Counted from the stretch's first letter, positions 8,284 through 17,060 are shown. The stretch: 64,000 bases of DNA from Pedobacter punctiformis (GCF_027213715.1 NZ_JAPWGM010000001.1:992001-1056000); one strand, 5' to 3'. A program made the numbers and translations. The notes: generated from the letters alone by a model not told the origin.

Positions 8284-10704
8284 ATGAAACTTCGCATCAT
8301 CCTTTTTTTAACATTTATATATTCAGTAAGTTTTGCGCAAACTGCGGTAAAACCTAAAGAACTTCAAGCCATAAGAACTGGTCAGGCACCGAAAATAGAT
8401 GGTGTATTGGATGATGTCTGCTGGGGCGATGTACCTATTGCTACAGGTTTTGTAGAAAACAGACCGGTTCCGGGAAGAGTAGAAAGTAACGAAAAACGTA
8501 CTGAGGTTAAGGTTTTGTATGATGATGGGGCTGTGTACCTCTACGCCCGTATGTTTGATAAGCCGGATAGCGTTGTACATGAGTTGGTAACACGGGATAA
8601 TATCGGGAATGCCGATTTTATCGGGGTTGTTTTTGATACGTTTTTAGACCGCAGAAATGGCAATGGCTTTTTTGTTACCGCTGCGGGTGTGCAGTTTGAT
8701 GCAAAATACTCACCGGATACGGATGAAGATCCAAATTGGAATGCCGTTTGGGAAAGTGCAGTTAAAATAGATGATAAAGGCTGGACTTGTGAAATGAAAA
8801 TTCCTTATTCTGCCCTGCGCTTTTCGAGTAAAGATGTACAAAGCTGGGGTATAAATTTTATCAGAAAAAGACAGGTAGCCAACCAGCAAACCTTCTGGAA
8901 TTTTGTCGATCCAAAGGTGAGTGGTTTTATAAATCAAAGTGGTACTTTAACAGGCTTAAAAGAAATTAAAGCGCCTTTACGTTTATCTTTTTCTCCCTAT
9001 GTTTCGGCTTATATCAATCATTATCCAGCCAATTTACCAGGTGTGAAAAATACAACAGCCCGTTTTAACGGCGGTATGGATGTTAAATATGGCATTAGCA
9101 ACAGTTTTACGCTAGACATGACGTTAGTGCCCGATTTTGGGCAGGTGCAATCTGATAATAGAATCTTAAACCTAACCCCTTTTGAGGTAAAGTTTAATGA
9201 AAACCGTCAGTTTTTTACCGAAGGAACGGAATTGTTTAATAAAGGGGATTTGTTTTACTCCAAGCGGATCGGTTCTATTCCGTCTTATTACGATTATAGC
9301 GGTATAAATGCCAACGATAAAATCATAAAAGACCAAAGCGAAGCAAAAGTTTTAAATGCAACCAAAGTTTCGGGCAGAACATCAAAGGGCTTGGGGATTG
9401 GTATTTTTAACGCGATAACCAATGCTATGCATACGGAGGTGGAAGATGAAAACGGAAATATAAGACAGGTTGAAACTCAACCTTTAACCAATTACAATAT
9501 TTTAGTTTTCGATCAGTCTTTAAAAAATAACAGCTCGGCAACTTTTATTAATACCAATGTTTTAAGACAAGGCAGTGCTTACGATGCCAATGTAAGTGCC
9601 TTAATGTTTAACCTGAATAATAAGAAGAACGAATACTTTGTGAGTGGAAATGCTAAAATGAGCTACTTAAAAGGTGCTGAAAGTAATACCGGGTATAGTT
9701 ATGAGTTTAAAGGAGGTAAGCAGAGCGGAAATTTTACCTGGAATTATTTACAGCGATATGCCGATCATAAATTCGATCCATCCGACATGGGTTTTTTTAC
9801 CAATAATAACTTTCTGGATCAGGGTGTAACGGTTCATTACGATGTTTACAAACCACATTCATGGTATAATAAGTGGTTTAACTATATGAATGTAACGTAT
9901 TCAAGAAGAGTTAATCCGGGCGATTACCAAAGTTTTAGTGTTGAAGGCGGACCTTATATCGAGTTTAAAAACTTTTGGTCTGCAGAAATCAATTTAAGTT
10001 ACGCCGCATCCGGAAATGATTTTTACGAAGCCAGAAACGGCCAGTTGTATAAAACACCGGAACGGTTTAGTGTGGCCTTATTTATAAATCCAAACCGGGC
10101 TAAAGCTTACAATTTTGGTGGAAATGTACGATACCGTGAACAGGAACTCTTTAAAGGAAAAGAGTATAATTTTTACTTCTTTCAGAATCTGAGGCTGAGC
10201 GATAAAATTGCATTGGGACTGGATTTAGACTTTAACCCGAACTACAACTATGTAAACTGGGTAAAATCAATTGGTAATCAAGCCATCTTTTCAAAATATG
10301 ACAGACAGACTGTAGAAAATTCTTTTGATGCGAAATATACTTTTACCAATAAAATGGGCTTAACGGTTGTATTGAGGCATTACTGGAGCGACAGGAGAAA
10401 TAAAACCTTTTATTTGCTTAAACCCGATGGAAACTTAGCCGACTATGAGGGGGCACTATTAACCGGAACAGACCGTAATTATAATGTTTTTAATATCGAC
10501 CTGATTTATACCTGGCAGTTTGCGCCCGGCAGCGAACTCTCTCTATCGTATAAGGATGCGGCTGAGACAAACGATCCTTATTATACTAAACGATATACTA
10601 AAAACCTGGATGGAATTTTATCTGCACCACAAAATAATAGCATATCAGTAAAGGTTTTATATTACATCGACTACTTAAATCTGAAGAAGAAAAAGAAGGT
10701 ATAA
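8284..10704 (+). CDS. DUF5916 outer-membrane-associated protein with CBM9-like N-terminus
   Basis: 806 residues with a signal peptide ending SFAQ (1-19). Residues about 30-230 form a carbohydrate-binding family 9-like beta sandwich: PKIDGVLDDVCW, then VKVLYDDGAVYLYARMFD and the late block WGINFIRKR. The remaining 570 residues are the DUF5916 region, rich in alternating aromatic strands (LDMTLVPDFGQVQSDN, FNENRQFFTEG, NPNYNYVNWVKS) that suggest an outer-membrane beta-barrel. Such proteins are common in Bacteroidota, and their substrate is not established. The gene diverges from ffh and converges on the DUF3078 gene; it appears monocistronic. Family call is firm, function open. Confidence 0.85.
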   Translation: MKLRIILFLTFIYSVSFAQTAVKPKELQAIRTGQAPKIDGVLDDVCWGDVPIATGFVENRPVPGRVESNEKRTEVKVLYDDGAVYLYARMFDKPDSVVHELVTRDNIGNADFIGVVFDTFLDRRNGNGFFVTAAGVQFDAKYSPDTDEDPNWNAVWESAVKIDDKGWTCEMKIPYSALRFSSKDVQSWGINFIRKRQVANQQTFWNFVDPKVSGFINQSGTLTGLKEIKAPLRLSFSPYVSAYINHYPANLPGVKNTTARFNGGMDVKYGISNSFTLDMTLVPDFGQVQSDNRILNLTPFEVKFNENRQFFTEGTELFNKGDLFYSKRIGSIPSYYDYSGINANDKIIKDQSEAKVLNATKVSGRTSKGLGIGIFNAITNAMHTEVEDENGNIRQVETQPLTNYNILVFDQSLKNNSSATFINTNVLRQGSAYDANVSALMFNLNNKKNEYFVSGNAKMSYLKGAESNTGYSYEFKGGKQSGNFTWNYLQRYADHKFDPSDMGFFTNNNFLDQGVTVHYDVYKPHSWYNKWFNYMNVTYSRRVNPGDYQSFSVEGGPYIEFKNFWSAEINLSYAASGNDFYEARNGQLYKTPERFSVALFINPNRAKAYNFGGNVRYREQELFKGKEYNFYFFQNLRLSDKIALGLDLDFNPNYNYVNWVKSIGNQAIFSKYDRQTVENSFDAKYTFTNKMGLTVVLRHYWSDRRNKTFYLLKPDGNLADYEGALLTGTDRNYNVFNIDLIYTWQFAPGSELSLSYKDAAETNDPYYTKRYTKNLDGILSAPQNNSISVKVLYYIDYLNLKKKKKV

Positions 10705-10764
10705 TTTAACCGTTATTGGTTTGCAATACTGAACTTGGGAAATTGGTGTTTTAGGTTTATAAGC

Positions 10765-11766
10765 TTATCTCGGAAATATAAAAGTAAAGCCAAGGGCCAG
10801 TGTTTGGCTGGCTTGTACCTTCGTATCGGTATCTCTGTCGTAAAGTACAACTCCGGTTAAACTGGTGTTCATAAAGCGGTTAATTTTTGCTGTTAAGGCA
10901 ACATCCAGGCGGTGATCTACATTTTTTACTGCAATATCCTCATACGGAACAAACATGGCATAACGTGCTTTTAAATTGGTGTTGGTAAAAATGTCTTTAT
11001 CAAAGGCCGCTACAATTTGAAAAGCCAGCTCGTTTCTAAATGTTTTTCCAATTGGAACACCAAAGTTTTTTGCTGGATTTCCACCGGCCAGGTTTTTATC
11101 CAGAACAAAGGTTTGGCGGGCGGTACCGGTACCAATCCGCGTTGAAAAATACTTGTTTGGTTTATACTCAAAACCGACAGATTCAGTTAAATAACCCGGC
11201 CCCATAAATTTAGAGATCAGGGTTGCGGTTTCGGCACCGTTTACCGTGCTGTAAGAATAACCATTATCAAACTGTGATTCAAAGTTTATGGAACCAAAGA
11301 AAAACCAGTTTTTAGATAATTGAAAAGAAGCTTTATTATCCCAGTAAATACGGTCGGTTGTTTTCTTTTGCAACTGTGCTTTGTTTTTTACCTTACCGTA
11401 TTGTAAAATAACCTCGCTAACATAACTGTAACTATTTTTATTGTATTCGGCCTTGTAGTTAAGTAAACCACCAACGGCAAAAGAGTTTACTCCCCCACCT
11501 TTCCAGTTATCACTAAAAGCAGCCTGATTAATGTTAATACCGATTGCGGTTTTGGTTTTCCAGTAATTTACCTTCGCATTTACAATGAAAGGTTTCAGTT
11601 TTACGGGTTCAAAATTAAGCGGCCCCTGTCTGCTGGGCAATGGATTACGCTTTAATTTTATATTCAGGTCTTTTGTATTGATTGGGATCGTATCAATTTC
11701 CTGTGCATATAATTTTTTAGAGCAGATGCTTAGAATAACTAATAGTGCGGCTAAATAATTCTTCAT
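10765..11766 (-). CDS. DUF3078 outer membrane protein
   Basis: 333 residues with a signal peptide (1-21, ending LYAQ). The mature part has the DUF3078 signature NINQAAFSDNWKGGGVNSFA and then a series of amphipathic strands (YNKNSYSYVSEVILQYG, NWFFFGSINFESQFDNG, YFSTRIGTGTARQTF), ending in a strand with terminal aromatic residues (LALGFTFIFPR). This predicts a beta-barrel in the outer membrane; no function is established for the family. It is followed downstream after 73 bp by no same-strand partner other than the unrelated convergent gene, and upstream lies the small HExxH gene. Confidence 0.85.
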   Translation of the reverse strand: MKNYLAALLVILSICSKKLYAQEIDTIPINTKDLNIKLKRNPLPSRQGPLNFEPVKLKPFIVNAKVNYWKTKTAIGININQAAFSDNWKGGGVNSFAVGGLLNYKAEYNKNSYSYVSEVILQYGKVKNKAQLQKKTTDRIYWDNKASFQLSKNWFFFGSINFESQFDNGYSYSTVNGAETATLISKFMGPGYLTESVGFEYKPNKYFSTRIGTGTARQTFVLDKNLAGGNPAKNFGVPIGKTFRNELAFQIVAAFDKDIFTNTNLKARYAMFVPYEDIAVKNVDHRLDVALTAKINRFMNTSLTGVVLYDRDTDTKVQASQTLALGFTFIFPR

Positions 11767-11839
11767 TGGTTACAAAGAAAACGAAAATTACTTATAGATA
11801 AAAGGTTTAACCTAATGATTATGCTGTTCAGTTTTACAT

Positions 11840-12169
11840 TTATCGTTTCCAGTTTCTTAACCAGCCAAACCAGTTTCCTTTTTTTAAATAGTCCAAATCA
11901 GTTTCGTGTTTATAGGCTTCGCGTTCGAAAATTATATTGCGGTAAGCCAAATCGTGGTTTTGGTATTTAATCAGATTAATTAAATAATTGAAGAGATAAA
12001 AGGTGTAAAAAGGTAAAATTAATAATTCTAATTGCTGACGAAGATGGATTTTTTCGTGATTGATAATTTCCTGATCTTTTTTGAGGTAGGCAGATTTTAC
12101 CAGGATAAAAGGAAATATAGCCATTCCGGCTGCAGGCAATTTTTTTATAATTAATATCGGTGCTTTCAC
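11840..12169 (-). CDS. Small membrane protein with M56-like HExxH motif
   Basis: 109 residues starting with GTG (12169-12167), which overlaps the TGA of the upstream gene as GTGA, a 4-bp translational coupling. His38-Glu39-Lys-Ile-His42 (NHEKIHLRQQ) is a zinc-peptidase HExxH, and Glu84 in FEREAY could be the third ligand. A hydrophobic stretch (about 47-66) lies between them. This resembles a stripped-down core of BlaR1/MecR1 M56 peptidases, which are normally much longer and multi-pass. I infer either a minimal metallopeptidase or a conserved small family; no activity is shown. Coupling to the secreted carboxypeptidase-regulatory-domain protein suggests a joint function. Confidence 0.65.
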   Translation of the reverse strand: MKAPILIIKKLPAAGMAIFPFILVKSAYLKKDQEIINHEKIHLRQQLELLILPFYTFYLFNYLINLIKYQNHDLAYRNIIFEREAYKHETDLDYLKKGNWFGWLRNWKR

Positions 12170-12918
12170 AGCTTATCAATACTTAATTTAGGCAACGCAG
12201 GTAATTGAAGTGCCCTTGGGTTTATCCTATAGCTTTTATATGCGTTTCTGATAAACAAGTTAAAAGAATAATCGCTGGCATCCAATACAAATTGATAGGT
12301 TGGCCTGTATTGCTGCATAAAATCTGTAAGTTCAGCATCCTTAATGCCTAAAACCTGCTGCACTAAATTTGCATTAAAACGATAGTCAATCAGGTCTTCC
12401 CGATAATCTTTTTCCAGTATTTTTTGTAAATGACGGGCATTTCTACCTTGTTTGCTCAACAGGTTATATATGGCATCTATTCCTAAACCCACGCCGCCAC
12501 TGCCTAAATTTAATAAATCTTTGCTGCTGCCTTTCATGGTTTGGTAACGATATTCCTTTATCGTTTTTTCATATTGCTGCTGCGGCGTTAATCTTTTTTG
12601 CTGAATCAGGACATCTCTTAACCTGATTCCTAAAGATTTTAACTGGAAATAGGCTGCAGGCTGGCCCTTAAACACCAGCGTATCTACACCATAACCACTT
12701 AAAGCAGCCACCAATGTATCGCCGGGAATAGCAAAGGTGCTGAATTCGCCTTTGGTATTGTTGTATAAGCCATCGCCTGTACGGATGTTGTAGATGTAAA
12801 CCTTTGCCAGCCGTTGTTTGGTTTCCTTGTCTATAACAATTCCCTGTACCGGTTTTTGTTGGGCATAAAGCATCACCGAAAGGCAAAAGAAGGAAATAAA
12901 AGCAGCAATAAATTTCAT
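12166..12918 (-). CDS. Secreted protein with carboxypeptidase-regulatory-like domain
   Basis: 250 residues with a signal peptide (1-19, ending LYAQ). Residues about 22-100 form a carboxypeptidase D regulatory-like (transthyretin-type) beta sandwich: VQGIVIDKETKQRLAKVYIY, then TKGEFSTFAIPGDTLVAAL. It lacks the TonB plug and barrel that usually follow this domain in SusC proteins. The rest is helical and charged (QQQYEKTIKEYRYQTMKG) with no recognised domain. The start is firm because the signal peptide begins at ATG 12918; a -7 box at 12926-12933 would place transcription start at or next to this ATG. It is coupled (GTGA) to the small HExxH gene. Confidence 0.75.
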   Translation of the reverse strand: MKFIAAFISFFCLSVMLYAQQKPVQGIVIDKETKQRLAKVYIYNIRTGDGLYNNTKGEFSTFAIPGDTLVAALSGYGVDTLVFKGQPAAYFQLKSLGIRLRDVLIQQKRLTPQQQYEKTIKEYRYQTMKGSSKDLLNLGSGGVGLGIDAIYNLLSKQGRNARHLQKILEKDYREDLIDYRFNANLVQQVLGIKDAELTDFMQQYRPTYQFVLDASDYSFNLFIRNAYKSYRINPRALQLPALPKLSIDKL

Positions 12919-12925
12919 TAGTCTA

Positions 12926-12933
12926 CAAAACTA
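12926..12933 (-). promoter_or_regulatory. -7 promoter box abutting the start codon at 12918
   Basis: Minus-strand TAGTTTTG matches TAnnTTTG exactly and ends only 8 nt before the ATG, so the transcript would be leaderless or nearly so. Confidence 0.45.
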
Positions 12934-12966
12934 CAAATAAGCAACAGTCAATGTTTAGGATTAACA

Positions 12967-13803
12967 TTATTTAACCTTAAGCACCTGACCTAATTTTATG
13001 CCATCTGTTGTAATGTTGTTCAGCATTTTCAACTCATCAACACTTAAATTAAATCTTTTAGAAATGTTGTACAGTGTATCCCCCTTAATTACGGTGTATG
13101 TACCATCAGCAGTAATGGGCTTTGCTCCCGGAGGAGGCGTTTCAACCGGTGTAAATTTCTTTTTTTCCAGTGGGATGTTTTCATTGATTTCGTTGAAAAC
13201 ACGGTCCTCACGGGCAATTTTTTGCTTCTCGCTTTCCGACTGATCGTATTGGTTCAGCTGGTATTTTTCTATGGTATTAATCAGTAAATCCGGATATTTT
13301 GGATTTGTGGCATATCCTGCTGTTTTTAGGCCCTGGGCCCAGCTTTTATAATCATTTTTATCCAGCTGGAATAAAAAGCTGTAACGTTTACGTTTTAAAA
13401 ACTCGGAGTGATCTTTGAAAGATTCGCGGGCATCTTTATAAACCCTGAAACAATCATTCTTCTGGTCATCATCACGAAAATAATTCTTTCCTTTCCAGTC
13501 AGAAGTACATTTAATCCCAAAATGGTTGTTTGCATATTTTGCTAAATCGCTGTTTCCACTACCCGATTCTAAAATGCCCTGTGCCAGTGTAATACTTGCC
13601 GGAATTCCATAAGCATTCATTTCTTCTATCGCTACGCCCTTAAACTCTTCAATATAACTTAACGTGTTATAACTTTTATAAGTGTTATTATTGGCTTTGT
13701 TTGCCGCTTTTTCTATTTGCTTATTGTTTTTACTGTATTGGCGTGTTTTACATGCACTAAATAAAACAACAATTAAAGCTAAACAGAGATATTTTGATTT
13801 CAT
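12967..13803 (-). CDS. Glucosaminidase-LysM peptidoglycan hydrolase (lipoprotein)
   Basis: 278 residues with a lipoprotein signal (LFSACKT, Cys18). The glucosaminidase domain (about 50-185, GH73/FlgJ type) has the catalytic glutamate in LAQGILESGSGNSDLA and the block NNHFGIKC, followed by AQGLKTAGYATNPKYPDLLI. A charged linker leads to one LysM domain at the C-terminus (YTVIKGDTLYNISKRF to LGQVLKVK) for peptidoglycan binding. It should cleave glycan strands during wall growth or separation. The adjacent downstream gene is a paralogue with the same architecture, separated by 55 bp, so a tandem duplication is likely. Confidence 0.92.
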   Translation of the reverse strand: MKSKYLCLALIVVLFSACKTRQYSKNNKQIEKAANKANNNTYKSYNTLSYIEEFKGVAIEEMNAYGIPASITLAQGILESGSGNSDLAKYANNHFGIKCTSDWKGKNYFRDDDQKNDCFRVYKDARESFKDHSEFLKRKRYSFLFQLDKNDYKSWAQGLKTAGYATNPKYPDLLINTIEKYQLNQYDQSESEKQKIAREDRVFNEINENIPLEKKKFTPVETPPPGAKPITADGTYTVIKGDTLYNISKRFNLSVDELKMLNNITTDGIKLGQVLKVK

Positions 13804-13858
13804 TTTAAGGGTGAAGTATAGTGTGATTATTAAATTTTTGCGTTTATAAAAGTCTGAT

Positions 13859-14545
13859 TTATACTTTAATTTTTTGTCCTGGTTTTAAGCTGGCCTTCTT
13901 TAAACCATTTTTTTGCATCAGTTTTTTAACGGTCGTGCCTTTCTTTTTGGCAATAACACTTAAATTATCACCAGATTTTACCGTGTAGTTGCTGGTTGAT
14001 TTACGATTTTTGCTGACTGTACTTTTTTTGTGGTGAGAAACTGTTGAGGTATATACTGGCTCCTCATAACCTGCTGGCCTTTCGTCATATTGATACAGCT
14101 CATACTTTTTAATCAAAGCAATAACCTGACTAGACCAGGTACGGCTGTGCGCATAACCACAACGCTGAATGCCCTTTGCCCATCCTTTATAATCGTACTG
14201 ATCATATTTGCTGAAAAGATTATTAAACGGCGCCCGGGTTTCCATAATCTCTACAAAATGACTGTAAGATTCATCTGCATTTGAATAATCACGGTAAGCA
14301 GAACGGATTTCAGTGTTATTGTTTGGCCCTTTAACGCCAAAGTGATTGTTTAAATGCTGAGCAATTCTGCTGTTGCCCGATGCAGATTCGTGTATCGCAA
14401 CCGCGAGAATAAGACTGGCCGGAATTTTATGGTCACGCATTAAACCTTGTGCATATTCTACATGTTCTGCAATGTAATCCTCTGTATTCTGCGCCTTCGC
14501 GATTATTCCGCTTAAAAGTAAGAGGCAAAAGGTAAATAATTTCAT
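13859..14545 (-). CDS. Glucosaminidase-LysM peptidoglycan hydrolase (secreted paralogue)
   Basis: 228 residues with a standard signal peptide (1-18, ending AKAQ) and no lipobox, so it is probably periplasmic rather than lipid-anchored like its neighbour. The glucosaminidase domain (about 25-155) contains LAVAIHESASGNSRIAQHL with the catalytic glutamate, then NNHFGVKG and GWAKGIQRCGYAHSRTW. A basic linker (HHKKSTVSKNRKS) precedes one LysM domain (YTVKSGDNLSVIAKKKG to LKPGQKIKV). The same domain order as the adjacent gene suggests duplication followed by a change in anchoring. The pair lies downstream of an O-methyltransferase and ruvX on the same strand. Confidence 0.92.
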   Translation of the reverse strand: MKLFTFCLLLLSGIIAKAQNTEDYIAEHVEYAQGLMRDHKIPASLILAVAIHESASGNSRIAQHLNNHFGVKGPNNNTEIRSAYRDYSNADESYSHFVEIMETRAPFNNLFSKYDQYDYKGWAKGIQRCGYAHSRTWSSQVIALIKKYELYQYDERPAGYEEPVYTSTVSHHKKSTVSKNRKSTSNYTVKSGDNLSVIAKKKGTTVKKLMQKNGLKKASLKPGQKIKV

Positions 14546-14626
14546 ATTTAATTTGATTAATCAGCCAACTGTTCTCTTTCGGATCAGTGAGCAGGTTTAA
14601 ACAATAATACAGCTAACCCAATTGAG

Positions 14627-15265
14627 TTAACCCTTTTTCCTGATGACGAACAAGCCGTCTCTAACGGGTAAAATTAATTTCTCAACCCGCTCATCATCAG
14701 CAATCTTATCGTTAAAAGTAGTAATATTCCTGGTGTCTTTATCCTGTTTGTCCTGAAGTACTTTTCCACTCCACAGTACATTATCCACAATAATGATTCC
14801 TCCCGGCCTAACCCGATCAAATATCAGATCATAATAGGTTCCGTTATTTTTTTTGTCGGCATCGATAAAAACGATGTCGAAAATTTCGTCTAAATCGTTT
14901 ACCGTTTTTGTGGCATCACCTAATATGTACTTGATTTTGCTTTTATATGCTGATTCTGCAAAATTGGTGGTAACCATGTCTTCCAGTTCGGCATTAATAT
15001 CTAAGGTGTAAATAATTCCGTCTGCAGTTAAACCCTCGGCCAAACAAAGCGTTGCATACCCGGTAAAAGTGCCAATTTCTAAAATCCTTTTGGGCGAAAC
15101 CATTTTGCTTAATAAACTCAATACTCTACCCTGATAATGACCCGATAACATGCGTGGCATTAAAACTTTAAGATTGGTTTCGCGGTCTATTTTTTGAAGC
15201 AATTCGCTTTCAGGCTCGCAATAAGTGATTAATAATTGTTGTAAATCTTCGTTTATCAAGCTCAT
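14627..15265 (-). CDS. Class I SAM-dependent O-methyltransferase (catechol/caffeoyl-CoA type)
   Basis: 212 residues covering a complete methyltransferase fold: motif I LEIGTFTGYATLCLAEGL (about 73-90), YTLDINAELEDM, the metal/SAM block FIDADKKNNGTYYDLIF and IIIVDNVLWSGKV. This is the catechol-O-methyltransferase-like family (DUF/COG4122), which transfers methyl from S-adenosylmethionine to a catechol-type hydroxyl using a divalent metal; the substrate in this organism is unknown. The stop of ruvX upstream is only 9 bp away (15266-15274), so the two genes are almost certainly one transcript. Start is the only plausible ATG. Confidence 0.92.
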   Translation of the reverse strand: MSLINEDLQQLLITYCEPESELLQKIDRETNLKVLMPRMLSGHYQGRVLSLLSKMVSPKRILEIGTFTGYATLCLAEGLTADGIIYTLDINAELEDMVTTNFAESAYKSKIKYILGDATKTVNDLDEIFDIVFIDADKKNNGTYYDLIFDRVRPGGIIIVDNVLWSGKVLQDKQDKDTRNITTFNDKIADDERVEKLILPVRDGLFVIRKKG

Positions 15266-15274
15266 ATATTGTGG

Positions 15275-15691
15275 TTATAAACGGTTGCTTTCCATAAAAT
15301 ATTGTAAAATGATGGTTGCCGCAATGGTATCAACTCTTTCCTTATCCCGTCGGTCTGATTTTTTTAAACCACTTTGCATAATGGCCTGATGCGCCATTTT
15401 AGAAGTGAAACGTTCATCAACCCAGTGCCTTGGAATATCAGGGAAAGACTTTTTTAATAGTGTGGCAAAACCTTTTACATGTTGAGCAGAATCTGAAGGA
15501 GATCCATCCATTTGTTTCGGATCACCTAAAACAAAGGCCTCAACCTGCTCCGTAAGCATATATTTTTTGATAAATTCAATCACATCCTTCGGATGTACGG
15601 TATCCAGACCTGTTGCAATAATTTGCAAAGGATCAGTCACCGCAATACCAATGCGCTTAGTTCCATAATCAAAAGCTAAAATACGGGCCAT
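15275..15691 (-). CDS. ruvX: RuvX/YqgF-type Holliday-junction resolvase family protein
   Basis: 138 residues from ATG 15691, the normal RuvX length. RNase H-like fold with the first acidic residue in ILAFDYGTKRIGIAVTDP, a central VLGDPKQMDGS, the second in WVDERFTSKMA, and the last in DRRDKERVDTIAATIILQ. The family resolves branched DNA or processes 16S rRNA precursor ends; the second role is the better supported in bacteria. The frame is open to 15754, but that extension is unlike RuvX and overlaps a -7 promoter box (15707-15714), which puts transcription start near 15700. Hence ATG 15691 is preferred. Downstream is the O-methyltransferase, 9 bp away. Confidence 0.93.
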   Translation of the reverse strand: MARILAFDYGTKRIGIAVTDPLQIIATGLDTVHPKDVIEFIKKYMLTEQVEAFVLGDPKQMDGSPSDSAQHVKGFATLLKKSFPDIPRHWVDERFTSKMAHQAIMQSGLKKSDRRDKERVDTIAATIILQYFMESNRL

Positions 15692-15706
15692 ATAAATTAA
15701 AAGCCC

Positions 15707-15714
15707 CAAAGGTA
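15707..15714 (-). promoter_or_regulatory. -7 promoter box for ruvX
   Basis: Minus-strand TACCTTTG matches TAnnTTTG exactly. The predicted start is about 9 nt before ATG 15691, ruling out the longer reading of ruvX. Confidence 0.5.
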
Positions 15715-15895
15715 AGGTTTTTGATTTTAAGACTAATACAATGGGTTTGGGCAATGTTTTATAGCCTTTAGTGGAATATTATTTCCTAAAATAATTTTCT
15801 TTTTTGTGTAATTCTTTGGTGGGCAATTCTTTATCTGATTATGTATTTTATTTCTTTTATAATCAATGTTTTACAAGTTGTTTAGGTGTCTGTAG

Positions 15896-15903
15896 TACAT
15901 TTG
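15896..15903 (+). promoter_or_regulatory. -7 promoter box with a long leader before the OMP gene
   Basis: TACATTTG matches TAnnTTTG exactly. A start near 15910 would give a leader of about 210 nt before ATG 16123. A 13-codon frame beginning at 15962 is the only coding potential seen in that leader and is not supported further. Confidence 0.35.
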
Positions 15904-16069
15904 TAGCCCCCCTTTAGCAGTAATTTAGTCTAATGTGTTGTAGAATTGCAGTATAACAAAGATGAAGCATAAGTGTTTCCCAAAAACTAGATTGAAGAAG
16001 TAAATATTCAGAAAATCAGGTTTATTTAAATCATCTCAAAAGAAGTTTTTCAAAAACGTATTGATCTTT

Positions 16070-16088
16070 ATTCCAATATATATGGAAT
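16070..16088 (+). promoter_or_regulatory. Inverted repeat before the OMP gene, possible operator
   Basis: ATTCCA and TGGAAT form perfect 6-bp arms around a 7-nt ATATATA spacer, 34 bp before ATG 16123. It could be a repressor or activator site; no binding protein can be named from sequence. The rest of 15715-16069 is AT-rich with no gene seen. Confidence 0.3.
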
Positions 16089-16122
16089 AATTTTTTCGCT
16101 AAATTTTTTTAAACAAATATAT

Positions 16123-16854
16123 ATGAATCTAAATTTAACAAAAAGGTTTGGCCTTATTTTAGCAATTGGCCTAAGTGTCTCTCAAATTAGTTTTGCACAA
16201 ATGGGAGGCTCAGATGTGGGTGAAAACCTGATTAAATTAAATCTGCCATCGCTTGCTATGAAGACATTTAATGTGCAATATGAAAGAGCTATTTATGGGA
16301 AAACGAGTGTGGGCCTGGGCCTGAGAATTATGCCTAAAGGTTCTTTGCCTTTTAAATCATCTCTAAATAGCATTGATGATCAATTAGGGAGTTTAGAAAT
16401 GGGAAACTTTGCCATTACACCGGAAATTAAATTTTATTTGGGCAAAGGAGTGTTTAGGGGCTTTTATATAGCGCCGTATTTAAAATATGCAAATTATAAC
16501 ACTTCTATTAATTATGAGTATACCTCTAATAATAAAACTGAGGTAATTCCTTTAAGTGGTCATTTAAATACATATACTGCTGGTGTTTTATTTGGAGCAC
16601 AATGGCGTATTGCTAATGATTTTTATCTTGATTGGTCTATTTTTGGCCCTCAATATGGTATTTCAAGTGGAAAGTTAACTGGAACAAAGACATTAACAAT
16701 TCAAGAGCAAAAAGATTTAAAAGAAGAACTTGATGGAATAGATTTGCCAGTGGGGAAAGTGTCAAATACAGTAGATTCAAATGGTGCTGTTGTAGATCTT
16801 AAAGGCCCATGGGCAGGTATCCGTGCAAATATTGGTATAGGGTATCGGTTTTAA
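16123..16854 (+). CDS. Outer membrane beta-barrel protein, unknown role
   Basis: 243 residues with a signal peptide (1-25, ending SFAQ). The mature protein alternates short amphipathic strands and turns: FNVQYERAIYGKTSVGLGLRI, GNFAITPEIKFYLG, GFYIAPYLKYANYNTSINYE, TAGVLFGAQWRI and the closing strand IGIGYRF, which ends in phenylalanine as outer-membrane barrels do. It resembles DUF3575-type small porin-like proteins, but I cannot assign a family with certainty. It stands alone, with a long leader carrying an inverted repeat upstream and a good terminator downstream, so it is probably individually regulated. Confidence 0.75.
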   Translation: MNLNLTKRFGLILAIGLSVSQISFAQMGGSDVGENLIKLNLPSLAMKTFNVQYERAIYGKTSVGLGLRIMPKGSLPFKSSLNSIDDQLGSLEMGNFAITPEIKFYLGKGVFRGFYIAPYLKYANYNTSINYEYTSNNKTEVIPLSGHLNTYTAGVLFGAQWRIANDFYLDWSIFGPQYGISSGKLTGTKTLTIQEQKDLKEELDGIDLPVGKVSNTVDSNGAVVDLKGPWAGIRANIGIGYRF

Positions 16855-16870
16855 GAGAATAACTGAATAC

Positions 16871-16903
16871 AAAAGCCATACGGATTATATCTGTATGGCT
16901 TTT
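16871..16903 (+). terminator. Intrinsic terminator after the OMP gene
   Basis: AAAAGCCATACGGAT pairs with ATCTGTATGGCTTTT over 15 positions (one G-U), with a 3-nt loop and a T-rich end, 17 bp after the stop. Confidence 0.8.
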
Positions 16904-17060
16904 GTGTTATCTGCTTAAGCTTAAAGCATTGAAAAGAAAAATATTCTAAAGCATAATTTCACCTGCTTTTCCTTTAAAAATAAATCTAACTCGGTCTAGG
17001 TTTAATCAAATCTCATCTATATTATATCAAATATCGCATCTATTTCTTATTTTGCACCAA

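Noticed and set aside
15692..15754. N-terminal extension of RuvX
   Set aside because: It runs across a -7 promoter box and lacks similarity to RuvX; ATG 15691 matches the family.
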